Below, piece after piece: positions 9,681 to 17,755 of a stretch of 64,000 nt of DNA. Location of the stretch: NCBI GenBank assembly GCA_965216135.1, contig CBDCFL010000024.1:930001-994000 (forward strand). Reading direction: 5' to 3'. Numbering within the stretch: the stretch's first letter is position 1; each line of letters begins with the position of its first letter. The notes beneath the pieces are model-generated. The model had not been told where the DNA came from. It ran no database searches and worked only from the letters and a program-made list of their open reading frames with translations. The position numbers and the translations under genes are program-made. The DNA is from CBDCFL01 sp965216135. Lineage in GTDB: Bacteria; Pseudomonadota; Alphaproteobacteria; Rhodobacterales; Rhodobacteraceae.

Positions 9681-10433
9681 TTACGGTTTGGCGATTTTGC
9701 TCTGGCGCAACCGGTAGCTTTCGCCGTTCATCTCGAGGATATGGACGTGGTGGGTTAGGCGATCGAGAATGGCACCTGTGAGGCGTTCTGCGCCGAAGAC
9801 CTCGGTCCATTCATCGAACGGCAGGTTGGATGTGATGATGATGGAGCCACGTTCGTAGCGCTGCGAGATGATCTCGAAGAGAAGCTCGGCCCCGGTCTTG
9901 CTCAGTGGCACAAAACCCAGTTCATCAATGATCAGCAGGTCCTGGCTGACCAGTTGTTTCTGCAAGCGCTGCAGGCGGCGTTCGTCGACGGCCTCGATGA
10001 GTTCATGGACGAGAGCAGCGGCAGTGGTGAAGCGTACTTTCCTGCCCTTCTGGCAGGCCGCCAGACCCAATCCCAGGGCGATATGGGTTTTACCTGTGCC
10101 GCTTGGCCCCAATGCGATGATATTGGCGCGCCGGTCGATGAACTCACTGCGGGCCAGTTGCATGGTCAGGACCTTGTTCAGCGACGGGATGACCTTGAAG
10201 TTGAAGCTGTCCAGGCTTTTGGTCGCCGGGAACTTTGCGGCCTTGATCCTGCGCTCGATCATCCGGCGTTCGCGCTCGATCAGTTCCAACTCGCAAAGCC
10301 GCAGCAGGTAGTTGATGTGATCCTTGTTCTCCACTGCGCATTGCCGGGCCTGTTTGGCATATTCGCTGTGGAAGGTCGGCAGCCGGAGCTTCTTGAGGTG
10401 GTGCTGCAGCAGAACCTGCGGGGTGTCGGTCAT
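9681..10433 (-). CDS. istB: IS21 helper ATPase IstB
   Basis: A 250-residue AAA+ ATPase that assists the IstA transposase in IS21 transposition. Walker A (GPSGTGKTHIALGL) is near residue 105, Walker B (LLIIDELGF) near 170, and SNLPFDEW is sensor-like. The start ATG overlaps the istA stop (TGATG type), indicating translational coupling. The protein is identical to the one encoded by the second IS21 copy (54507-55259). Confidence 0.95.
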   Translation of the reverse strand: MTDTPQVLLQHHLKKLRLPTFHSEYAKQARQCAVENKDHINYLLRLCELELIERERRMIERRIKAAKFPATKSLDSFNFKVIPSLNKVLTMQLARSEFIDRRANIIALGPSGTGKTHIALGLGLAACQKGRKVRFTTAAALVHELIEAVDERRLQRLQKQLVSQDLLIIDELGFVPLSKTGAELLFEIISQRYERGSIIITSNLPFDEWTEVFGAERLTGAILDRLTHHVHILEMNGESYRLRQSKIAKP

Positions 10434-11929
10434 GCCGGCGCCTGCGCCATCAGGCTCATATAGCTCGCGGGCTTGGTGGTCTCGACCAGTGCTTTGGGCA
10501 GGTACGGGTAAATCTCCAGATCGAGCCGGGGTGGGCGTTTCTCGATCCGGCAGAGGACGAGATGCTTCACTGCATCGTAGCCGATGGCCCCGAGTTCCAG
10601 TGACTGCCTGATGGCACCGTGAACATGGCCCATCTCGAAGCTCTCCAGCAGCCGCAGAACCTGGACGTATTCGCGCTTGCCCTTCTTTCCCATGCGCGCT
10701 TCCAGCAGCCGGTGCAGGGTGGCGAACTCCCCGGGCAGATCCCAGCCCTGCAACGGAGCCGCCTGATCAAGCGCGCCGACCTTCTGTTCCAGCAGAGGCA
10801 GGAAGTGCATCGGATCGAAGACCATGTCCGCTTTTTCGTAGGACCGCTTGTGGCAGGCGATGATTTCCGTGCCGCAGCCGATGATGACCTTGTGGACATA
10901 GCCGCGAACCTGGACCTCGTGATGGGCGTATGCGACCGGCACGGAATAGTCGTTGTTGCGATAGCGGACCATCGAGATCGACGTCGCCCGGGTGCTGACC
11001 TTCCCGCAGGCGTCATAGGGCGTCAGGGGTAGTGTCATCAGCGCATCAAGATCACGCATCAGCCGCTCGCCGATAGTCTCGGAATGACCTCGCAATACTT
11101 CGTCCTGCCGTTTGAGGCATTGCTCCTCCAGCCGGGCGTTCAGATCATCGAAACTGTCGAAGCGCGGCATCGGCACCAGGAAGTTCCGCCGACCATAACC
11201 GATTGTGCCTTCGACACTACCCTTGTCGTTGCCCTTGCCAGGACGGCCGAACCGGTCCTCGAACAGGTAATGCGACTGCAACTCAGCAAAGGTTCTGGTG
11301 CGTTGCCGGGTTCCGTCCCCGAGGATCCGCGCCACCGCGATCGAGGTGTTGTCGTAGAGCCCTGACAGCGGCACGCCTCCGAAGAACGCAAAGGCGGAGA
11401 CATGGCCATCACAAAAGGCCTCGGTTGTCTCCGCCGGATAGGCCTTGATGAAGAACGCGTCCGAGTGCGGCAGAGACATTGCAAAGTAGTGCAGCTTGCG
11501 CACGACCCCGCCAATCTCGCCAAGCGCCTCACCAAAATCAACCTGGGCGTGGCCCGGCGCGTGGCTCAGCGGCACGAACACCTCCCGCGTCCGCCGCTTC
11601 CGCTCACGCACATAGTCCGTGACGATGGTGATGCCGCCGACGAAGCCATGTTCATCACGCAGACGCTCATATATCCGCTTCGACGTATGCCGCTGCTTCT
11701 TGAGCCGCGACTTATCCTCTTCCAATATCTGGTTGATGAGCGGAATGAACGGGTCAAGCTTTGGACGGGCTGGTGGCCCATTCCTGCGATACCCCGGTGG
11801 CACCGCATGCTTCAGAATTTTTGACACAGTCCTGCGATCAATCCCAAAATGTCGGGCCGCCGCACTCTTGCTCATCCCATCCACATGGCACGCACGGCGT
11901 ACCCGACTATACAGTTCCACAGAATACAT
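10430..11929 (-). CDS. istA: IS21 transposase IstA
   Basis: A 499-residue DDE transposase: an N-terminal HTH (SAAARHFGIDRRTVSKILKH), the integrase core starting at GHAQVDFGEALGEI (first Asp), YDNTSIAV (second Asp), then EDRFGRPGKGNDKGSVEGTIGYG (third acidic residue region), and a basic C-terminal domain. The frame is intact, unlike copy 2 at 53007. It starts at 11929, about 108 bp inside the element end. Confidence 0.93.
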   Translation of the reverse strand: MYSVELYSRVRRACHVDGMSKSAAARHFGIDRRTVSKILKHAVPPGYRRNGPPARPKLDPFIPLINQILEEDKSRLKKQRHTSKRIYERLRDEHGFVGGITIVTDYVRERKRRTREVFVPLSHAPGHAQVDFGEALGEIGGVVRKLHYFAMSLPHSDAFFIKAYPAETTEAFCDGHVSAFAFFGGVPLSGLYDNTSIAVARILGDGTRQRTRTFAELQSHYLFEDRFGRPGKGNDKGSVEGTIGYGRRNFLVPMPRFDSFDDLNARLEEQCLKRQDEVLRGHSETIGERLMRDLDALMTLPLTPYDACGKVSTRATSISMVRYRNNDYSVPVAYAHHEVQVRGYVHKVIIGCGTEIIACHKRSYEKADMVFDPMHFLPLLEQKVGALDQAAPLQGWDLPGEFATLHRLLEARMGKKGKREYVQVLRLLESFEMGHVHGAIRQSLELGAIGYDAVKHLVLCRIEKRPPRLDLEIYPYLPKALVETTKPASYMSLMAQAPA

Positions 11930-12037
11930 CTCCCCGCCCTCAGCTCGTTTGCTTCAGGCTTCAAGGTGCGGAATTTTGCTCCGCGACGGTCAGATCATCC
12001 GACCGATTCCGTGGGTATTTTGTCTCCGGGATTCACA

Positions 12038-12144
12038 CTGTACCTGCTCCGTCCGACGCATCGCCTCCCTCCATGGCTTGGAGGCGTTCTAAAACCGGAC
12101 AGATCATCTGGTACATAAACCGGACATATCGCGTGTTACCGACA
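12038..12144 (-). mobile_element. Solo end of an ISNCY element
   Basis: These 107 bp match the right terminal part of the ISNCY element at 30911-33544: 32212-32285, then, after the IS30 inserted there is removed, 33515-33544, ending in GTGTTACCGACA. The left side abuts the IS21 end. An ISNCY copy therefore once sat in the second DUF2652 gene, and IS21 plus a deletion removed the rest. It also confirms the uninterrupted sequence of the ISNCY end. Confidence 0.85.
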
Positions 12145-12351
12145 ATTAATTCGGTCACGGCTGACAATCAGATTGGTAGAGTTGGAAACGGCTCCACGTA
12201 TCATTGTGCGCATGAGTTGGCGGATTTTATCTATCGTGTTACCGACTGGGAGCCCTTCATCTATTTTTCGACCCGTATCAACGATCCGGCCCGTCCGGGC
12301 ATAGATTTTCCAGAGACATATCACCTGACGCAGACCGACGCCGGCACCGAT

Positions 12352-12397
12352 TGGGCGAGAAAGGGCACGCGCCCCCGCCAGCCGGCCGATGCGCTAT
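12352..12397 (+). other. IS630-derived filler inside the DUF2652 copy 2 remnant
   Basis: About 39 bases from 12352 match, without a gap, the transposase-coding sequence of the diverged IS630 at 56990-57030 (coding WARKGTRPRQPAD). A two-base gap and seven more matching bases follow. The gene resumes in frame as TMGKAHDADGNRS. The piece carries no IS end, so it is not a normal insertion; a templated patch during break repair is a likely cause. Confidence 0.7.
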
Positions 12398-12529
12398 ACC
12401 ATGGGCAAAGCGCATGACGCCGACGGAAACCGGTCAAAGGTATCGGAAGAAGAGGCGTCCGGATTTCTGGCCGGGTTCTGGAAGGCGTCGTTTGACAAGA
12501 TGGACGCGCAAATTGAGGCGGCGAGCTAG

Positions 12530-12706
12530 TGAGCTAGCCTGTGTATCGGCGTCACTGCCATGAAGCCCTGCCTCGGCGTTGGTAATACAGGCGAAAATGC
12601 CCGCTTTGTCTCGCTAAGCAGACCTTCGGATTTGACCGATTAATGGGTCCTGACCCTAGCCCCGGATATTTCGCCATCACGCCATGTCACCTCCTGCCAC
12701 CGATTA
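12530..12706. other. Gap with a 17-base motif shared with 58726-58742
   Basis: No gene seen. It contains ATGGGTCCTGACCCTAG at 12643-12659. The same 17 bases occur inverted at the truncated 5' side of the ParB-like ORF near 58726-58742, and a shorter form (AATGGGTCCTG) lies near 280. The shared string suggests the remnant of a mobile-element end, but no partner end was found. Confidence 0.4.
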
Positions 12707-13545
12707 GGGGGTGTTGACGTTCATCGTGTTTGAATGACGATTGCAGCAAGCGAGATGAATGCTTTGAAGCTGTCATCTGTTTTGCAGGAACGCATTGCGA
12801 TCCCTCTGTATTCCTTCAGCTTTCCGAAGAAGTTTTCGACCAGGTGACGCCATTTGTAGGTGTGGCGGTCGAACTCCGCCGGGAAGCGGCGGTTTGATTT
12901 TGGAGGGATTACCGGCTCGATCCCGGCACTGGTCAGCGCTTCGCGCAGCCAGTTCGCGTCGAAGGCACGGTCGGCGAGAAACTGGTCGCAGGTGAGGCCC
13001 TCGATCAGTGCGGCGGTACCCCGCAGGTCATGCGCCTGACCGGGCAGAAGGCGGAAGTCGATCAGATTGCCGAGCGCGTCCGTCAGAGCCATGATCTTTG
13101 TCGTTATCCCGCCGCGAGAGCGTCCGATGGCTTGGCTTTGAGTCCCCCTTTTGCGCCCTGACCGTGTCGGTGGACTTTGACGATACTACCGTCGATCATC
13201 GTGTATTCGAAGTCTGCATCTTCGGCTAATACCCTGAACATACGATAGAAAGCGTCGGCCCTCACCCACCTTCGGAAGCGCTTGAACACGCTGTTCCAGC
13301 GCCCGAACTCTTCCGGCAGGTCGCGCCAGGGGCATCCGGTCCGCGAGATCCAGAGAACTGCCTCGACAAACCGGCGCGGGTCAGGGCCGGTGCGACCGGG
13401 GTCGCATTCCCGGCCAAGGCAGTGCGGTGCGATGACAGCCCATTGGGCGTCGGTCAGAACTGTGCGGATCAAGGCTGCTCTCCTCTGTTTGCAACCTTGA
13501 ATCAGTCATCAGCCGATTTGGGAATCCCTAAACGTCAACAAGCCC
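12707..13545 (-). mobile_element. IS5-family element (IS427 group)
   Basis: About 839 bp, with ends GGGGGTGTTGACGTT at the left and AACGTCAACAAGCCC at the right, which are imperfect inverted repeats. TA is present on both sides; the exact edge is uncertain by one or two bases. It carries two overlapping-frame transposase ORFs. It is the last IS before ispG. Confidence 0.85.
12721..13472 (-). CDS. IS5 transposase in two frames
   Basis: The first ORF (13104-13472) encodes the N-terminal domain and first Asp (TDAQWAVIAPHCLG, RTGCPWRDLPEEFGRWNSVF, YTMIDGSIVKVHRHG). The second (12721-13092) encodes the rest (MALTDALGNLIDF, LADRAFDANWLREAL, RHLVENFFGKLKEYR). A shift at the A4G5 run preceding GTQSQAIGRSRGG would fuse them, as is usual for IS427-group elements. 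Both halves look intact. Confidence 0.87.
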
Positions 13546-13623
13546 TAGTTAACAAATGAAATCTTGCAGCGCTGGGATCGGGGTCCTATTTCAATGCCGA
13601 CAGCGCGAAATGGCCCCAGTTAA

Positions 13624-14754
13624 ATGACCCATAATCCGATAAGGCCCTGGCGCGACATAGAGCGCCGAAAATCCCGCCAGATCATGGTCGGCCCGGTGCC
13701 GGTTGGCGGCGATGCGCCGATCACCGTGCAGACCATGACCAATACCGACACCAGCGATGTCAAGGCCACCATCGCGCAAGTCCAGGCCGTCGCCGAGGCC
13801 GGTGCAGACATCGTGCGCATTTCGGCCCCGGACAAGGCCGCGACCCATGCGCTGAAAGACATTGTCGCCGAAAGCCCGGTTCCGATCGTGGCGGACATCC
13901 ATTTCCACTATCAGCGCGCCATCGAGGCTGCTGAGGCCGGTGCTGCTTGCCTGCGTATCAATCCCGGCAACATCGGCGCGCCCGAGCGCATCCGCGAGGT
14001 CATCGCCGCGGCCAAAGATCACGGCTGCTCGATTCGCATCGGCGTCAACGCCGGGTCGCTGGAAAAGCATCTCTTGGAAAAATACGGCGAACCCTGCCCC
14101 GATGCGATGGTCGAAAGCGGGCTGGATCACATCCGCATCCTGCAGGACAACGATTTTCACGCGTTCAAGATCTCCTGCAAAGCCTCGGATGTGTTTCTGG
14201 CATCGGCCGCTTATCACGCGCTGGCCGAGGCGACCGACGCGCCCATTCACCTGGGCATTACCGAAGCAGGCGGGCTGACCAGCGGCACGATCAAATCGGC
14301 CATTGGCATGGGCGCGCTGCTGTGGGCGGGTATCGGCGACACCATCCGCGTATCGCTGTCGGCAGACCCGGTTGAGGAGGTCAAAGTCGGCTATGAAATG
14401 CTCAAATCGCTGGGCCTGCGCCACCGCGGCGTCACCATCATTTCGTGTCCCTCCTGCGCGCGACAGGGTTTCGATGTGATCAAAACCGTGGAAATCCTTG
14501 AGGCGCGGCTAGAGCATATCAAAACCCCAATGAGCCTGTCGATCATAGGCTGCGTGGTCAACGGACCGGGCGAGGCGCAGATGACCGACGTCGGCTTTAC
14601 CGGCGGCGGCGCGGGCTCGGGCATGGTCTATCTTGCCGGCAAGCAGAGCCACAAATTGTCAAACGATCAGATGATCGACCACATCGTCGCCCAGGTCGAA
14701 GAACGTGCGGCAAAGCTGGAAGCGGATACCGAAAGCGATTCGCATTCGCTGTAG
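13624..14754 (+). CDS. ispG: 4-hydroxy-3-methylbut-2-enyl-diphosphate synthase
   Basis: A [4Fe-4S] enzyme of the non-mevalonate (MEP) isoprenoid pathway that converts methylerythritol cyclodiphosphate to HMBPP. The 376-residue product begins with RRKSRQIMVGPVPVGG and the TMTNTDTSD motif and forms a TIM barrel (about residues 10-260). The C-terminal cluster domain has the three cluster cysteines C275 and C278 (CPSCARQGF) and C310 (GCVVNGPGE), with the conserved Glu at 317. It begins 79 bp after the IS5 end, so its original promoter, or readthrough from the hemA/RodZ-like side, has been cut off by the IS island; IS-borne or remaining upstream DNA must drive it. It is convergent with the DsbA-like gene across a repeat-filled gap. 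Confidence 0.96.
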   Translation: MTHNPIRPWRDIERRKSRQIMVGPVPVGGDAPITVQTMTNTDTSDVKATIAQVQAVAEAGADIVRISAPDKAATHALKDIVAESPVPIVADIHFHYQRAIEAAEAGAACLRINPGNIGAPERIREVIAAAKDHGCSIRIGVNAGSLEKHLLEKYGEPCPDAMVESGLDHIRILQDNDFHAFKISCKASDVFLASAAYHALAEATDAPIHLGITEAGGLTSGTIKSAIGMGALLWAGIGDTIRVSLSADPVEEVKVGYEMLKSLGLRHRGVTIISCPSCARQGFDVIKTVEILEARLEHIKTPMSLSIIGCVVNGPGEAQMTDVGFTGGGAGSGMVYLAGKQSHKLSNDQMIDHIVAQVEERAAKLEADTESDSHSL

Positions 14755-14838
14755 CCTGCCGCGCGGGTTCGGCGCGCGCCGCCCCGGATCGGCCAAGGCG
14801 CGTTACCAGGTCGCGTGCCAGTGAGGGGTTTGCTCGAT

Positions 14839-15048
14839 GCCCGGCGACAAGGCGCGTAGCGCCGTCGGGCAGCGCCCGACCGCCCCGTCATGCCTGAGGC
14901 ATGCCACTGTTTAGTGGCGCACCTTCGGTGCGACGGGCGGGCGCATTGTTGCCGCTGCGCACCCGATCAAACAGAAGACGTGGCGGGGCCATAAAGCGCC
15001 GACCTTTGGCGGCGGAGGCGCCCACGCGCGGCCAGACGCAGCCCCAGA
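14839..15048 (+). repeat. Dispersed hairpin repeat, copy R1
   Basis: Starts GCCCGGCGACAAGGCGCGTAG and contains GGGCAGCGCCCGACCGCC, a GCATGCC-type hairpin (CATGCCTGAGGCATG), a second hairpin (GCACCTTCGGTGC), then the conserved CAGAAGACGTGGCGG and CCATAAAGCGC strings. The right end is degenerate. It lies between the convergent ispG and DsbA-like genes. A partial extra copy follows near 15150-15240. Confidence 0.8.
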
Positions 15049-15093
15049 TGTTGGGGCGGTGCTATCAGACCGAGGTGCCGTCCGGAGCAGAGG

Positions 15094-15115
15094 TCCCGGA
15101 TCAAGTCCGGGATTG
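15094..15115. repeat. Short GTCCCGGAT palindrome
   Basis: GGTCCCGGATCAAGTCCGGGAT: stem CCCGGA / TCCGGG with a short loop. Similar units lie at 15681-15702 and 35902-35923, and a looser one near 24251-24275. It is a REP-like unit often attached to the longer repeat family. Confidence 0.6.
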
Positions 15116-15241
15116 GTGGGTTCGCAGCCGAATGGCATCGCCCAAACCCGGAACAGCCGCGAGGCGGCCCGGGCAACGCCCGACCGCCGGGATGGACAAA
15201 CGGGCGTCTTCCGGAACGCGGGGGTCATAGGCAACGCCTAT

Positions 15242-15446
15242 GCCCGGTGACAAGGCGCGAAGCGCCGCCGGCAGCGCCCGACCGCCCCGTCATGCCTGAG
15301 GCATGCCACTGTTTAGCGGCGCACCTTTGGTGCGACGGGCGGGCGCATTGTTGCCGCCGCGCACCCGATCAAACAGAAGACGTGGCGGGGCCATAAAGTG
15401 CAGACCTCTACCGGCATCAGCGCCCACGCGCGGCGGGGCGAAGCCC
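15242..15446 (+). repeat. Dispersed hairpin repeat, copy R2
   Basis: Near-identical to R1 over most of its length, including both internal hairpins (CATGCCTGAGGCATG and GCACCTTTGGTGC), the GATCAAACAGAAGACGTGGC string and CCATAAAGTGCAGACCTC. The right terminal inverted repeat is degenerate, as in R1. Confidence 0.8.
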
Positions 15447-15491
15447 TCGGTTGTTGCGTGCTCAAAGTGGCCGTCGCGGACGCAGCACTAT

Positions 15492-15647
15492 GCCCGGAAC
15501 AGCCGCGAAGCGGCCCGGGCAGCGCCCGACCGCCCTGATGGGCGGGCGCTGTTGTGACGTTGGCGCTCCGAACACGCGGAAGATGTGGCGGCACCATAAG
15601 CGCAGACCTCATCTGTAGCGGCACCCGCCCGCGATCGGGCGCTGCCC
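15492..15647 (+). repeat. Dispersed hairpin repeat, copy R3 (short form)
   Basis: A short form lacking the two internal hairpins. The left terminal repeat GGGCAGCGCCCGACCGC (15517-15533) is matched, inverted with one mismatch, at 15631-15647 (GCGATCGGGCGCTGCCC). It keeps GGAAGATGTGGCGGCACC and ATAAGCGCAGACCTC between them. A short GTCCCGGAT palindrome follows at 15681-15702. Confidence 0.8.
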
Positions 15648-15735
15648 TGTGCTGTCAGGTTTGGAATGCGCCGCGGCGCGAGGTCCCGGATCTATGTCCG
15701 GGACGAGAAGTGATTCAGATAACGAGCAGCCTGCA

Positions 15736-16485
15736 CTATCCGCCGCGCTGTTGGGCGATGATCGAGCGCATGTCATCCAGCGGCGCATAGCCGCGCAGCA
15801 TCGTGCCGCCCATAACGAAACTCGGCGTGCCGGAGATCTGCATGGACCGCGCAAGCTGATGATTTGCCGCGATAATCTCGTCGATCTCGGTCGCCTGCAT
15901 GCCATCAAGAACCGCATCCGCATCCAGCCCATGAGTCCGCGCAATACGCCGCAGCGAACCTTCGGTAACCTGGCCGTTTGACTCCATCAATTCGTTATGG
16001 ATGGCCAGATATGCCTCATCGCCTGCGCGCGCCCGCACCGACAACGCAAACCGCGATGCCAGCGTGCTTTGTTCCCCAAGGATCGGGTATTCTTTGATGA
16101 CAAAGCGAATGTTGCCATCCGATGCAATCAGCTCAGTAACTTCGGGGAACGCGCGTTTGCAAAAGCCGCAGCGATAATCGAGAAATTCGACAATGGTGAT
16201 ATCCCCGTCCGGGTTACCCCCAACAAATGAATATCCATCGTTGAAAATCGCCTCGGAATACTGGGCAACCAGCGCCAGATCGCCATTGATCTGGGCCTGT
16301 TGCTGGCGCGCCTCCAGGACCGAGATCGCCTCGATCAGGACTTCCGGGTTGTCCAGCAAATACGCGCGGACTTCGGCGCGAAACAGCTGGCGTTCTTCGT
16401 CGGTCATGGCGTTCAGGTCGAGCGCCGCCGCGGGCCACGATACCAGCGCCAACAATCCGGCGAAAAGGGCAGCTTTCAAATTCAT
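15736..16485 (-). CDS. DsbA-family thiol-disulfide oxidoreductase, secreted
   Basis: A 249-residue periplasmic thioredoxin-fold protein that probably forms or shuffles disulfides in exported proteins. A signal peptide is visible (MNLKAALFAGLLALVSWPAAA, cleavage near residue 21). A helical N-terminal segment follows (about 22-85; RAYLLDNPEVLIEAISVLE), then the DsbA domain with active-site CGFC in DYRCGFCKRAF and the cis-Pro region SGTPSFVMGG. This is the Com1-like / BdbD-like architecture of alphaproteobacteria. The start at 16485 follows GGAG (AAGGAGCCGGG) with good spacing; longer readings lack a signal peptide. It is divergent from the aminotransferase and convergent with ispG. Confidence 0.88.
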   Translation of the reverse strand: MNLKAALFAGLLALVSWPAAALDLNAMTDEERQLFRAEVRAYLLDNPEVLIEAISVLEARQQQAQINGDLALVAQYSEAIFNDGYSFVGGNPDGDITIVEFLDYRCGFCKRAFPEVTELIASDGNIRFVIKEYPILGEQSTLASRFALSVRARAGDEAYLAIHNELMESNGQVTEGSLRRIARTHGLDADAVLDGMQATEIDEIIAANHQLARSMQISGTPSFVMGGTMLRGYAPLDDMRSIIAQQRGG

Positions 16486-16606
16486 CCCGGCTCCTTCGTT
16501 AAAACGGGCGCAATGGGCATAACACACATGCCACCTGGGTCCAGCCGGGATTGACCTTTGCGTCGCGGGCAGGGCACCAAGGCAACAAAAGGATACGGAG
16601 CAGTCG

Positions 16607-17755
16607 ATGCGAATATCAAGGCGAAGTGACATTGATCCTTTCATTGTGATGGACGTCATGGACAATGCCCGGCGCGCCGAAGAATTGGGCGGACATATCA
16701 TTCACATGGAGGTGGGCCAGCCGGGAACGCCAGCGCCCGAGGGCGCGCGGCGGGCGCTGGCTGGTGCCATGGAACGCGACGCAATGGGATATACCGTCGC
16801 GCTCGGCCTTCCGGCGCTGCGCCGTGGCATCGCCGATCTCTACGGGCGCTGGTATGACATAGACCTCGATCCTGCCCGGATCATCGTCACATCCGGGGCC
16901 AGTGGCGCCTTCATTCTTGCGTTCACGGCACTTTTTGATGTCGGCGACAGGGTTGCGATCGGCGAACCGGGCTATCCAAGCTATCGCCAGAACCTGCGCG
17001 CGCTCGACCTGATACCGGTAGGTATCGAGACCAGCGCGAATGATCGCTATCAGCCGCGCCCGGAACAAATTCCAGGCGGCCTCCAGGGCCTGATCGTGGC
17101 CTCGCCGGGCAATCCAACCGGCACCATGCTCAAGGGCAAGGAACTGGGCGAACTCATAGATCATGCCGCGACGCGCGATATTTCTTTTATCAGCGACGAA
17201 ATTTATCACGGCCTGCAGTTTGGTGAGCCCGCAAAATCCGCGTTGAGCTTTAGCAACGACGTCTATGTCATTAATTCCTTTTCCAAATATTTCTCAATGA
17301 CGGGCTGGCGGGTCGGCTGGATGGTGGTGCCTCAGGATCATGTTCGCGTTGTCGAACGCATTGCCCAGAACCTGTTTATCTGCCCGCCGCACGCAAGCCA
17401 GATCGCCGCGCTTGCCGCGCTGGAGTGTCACGTTGAATTGCAGGAGATCGTCCAGGTCTACGCAGACAACCGAAAGATCGTCGTCGATGGCCTGCAGGCG
17501 GCGGGTCTGAATAAATTCGTGCCGCCCGATGGCGCCTTTTACGTTTATGTCGATGTGTCCGACATCACCAATGATGCGCTGGCCCTTGCCGACGACTTGC
17601 TGGCAAGTGCTGGCATCGCCGTGACCCCCGGCCTCGATTTTGACACGCGCAGGGGCCATCACACAATCCGGATTTCCTTTGCCGGCCCGAGCGCGGACAT
17701 CGAGGAAGGCATGTCGCGCCTCAAAGATTTCATGGCCTGTCGGGCGCGAAGATGA
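16607..17755 (+). CDS. Class I/II pyridoxal-phosphate aminotransferase
   Basis: A 382-residue fold-type I aminotransferase. Visible features: the N-terminal MEVGQPGTPAPEGARRAL, MGYTVALGLPALRRGIA, the ASPGNPTGTM cofactor loop, the SDEIYHGLQFG Asp/Tyr pair, the PLP lysine in NSFSKYFSMTGWRVGW, and the C-terminal RISFAG arginine that binds substrate carboxylate. The substrate is probably an amino acid of the aspartate/aromatic group but cannot be fixed from sequence. The stop TGA overlaps the start of the amiC reading frame (TGATG), so the two were probably cotranslated. ATG at 16607 follows ATACGGAGC. Confidence 0.85.
   Translation: MRISRRSDIDPFIVMDVMDNARRAEELGGHIIHMEVGQPGTPAPEGARRALAGAMERDAMGYTVALGLPALRRGIADLYGRWYDIDLDPARIIVTSGASGAFILAFTALFDVGDRVAIGEPGYPSYRQNLRALDLIPVGIETSANDRYQPRPEQIPGGLQGLIVASPGNPTGTMLKGKELGELIDHAATRDISFISDEIYHGLQFGEPAKSALSFSNDVYVINSFSKYFSMTGWRVGWMVVPQDHVRVVERIAQNLFICPPHASQIAALAALECHVELQEIVQVYADNRKIVVDGLQAAGLNKFVPPDGAFYVYVDVSDITNDALALADDLLASAGIAVTPGLDFDTRRGHHTIRISFAGPSADIEEGMSRLKDFMACRARR

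Larger units (their letters stand above)
9521..12037 (-). mobile_element. IS21-family element, copy 1
   Basis: 2517 bp with matching ends: TGTCAATCCCGGAG at 9521 and, inverted, CTCCGGGATTCACA ending at 12037. It carries istB and istA with a start/stop overlap. There is no target duplication: the left flank is the DUF2652 gene and the right flank is the end of an ISNCY element. A deletion or rearrangement followed insertion. A second copy in opposite orientation lies at 52899-55419. Confidence 0.93.
8183..12529 (+). pseudogene. DUF2652-SRPBCC protein, copy 2, in fragments
   Basis: A second copy of the gene at 4580-6819. Pieces are: 8183-8193 (start MTT), 9355-9520 (TGYLLIADISGYTQFL through FWKMEGDAILV) and 12145-12529 (SVTADNQIGRV through the stop). 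The first break is an IS630 in the same codon as in copy 1 but reversed. The second break is IS21 plus an ISNCY end. About 150 residues, covering the rest of DUF2652 and the start of the SRPBCC domain, are missing there. A further 40-odd bases of IS630-derived sequence sit at 12352-12397. The upstream 100 bp (from about 8080) also match the sequence before copy 1 (4480-4579), so the duplication included the upstream region. The gene is certainly non-functional. Confidence 0.8.

Noticed and set aside
14760..15720. Several 60-110 residue ORFs on both strands in the ispG/DsbA-like gap
   Set aside because: They are translations of the repeat copies (recurring RRAGALLP and AIKCRP strings at each copy), not genes.
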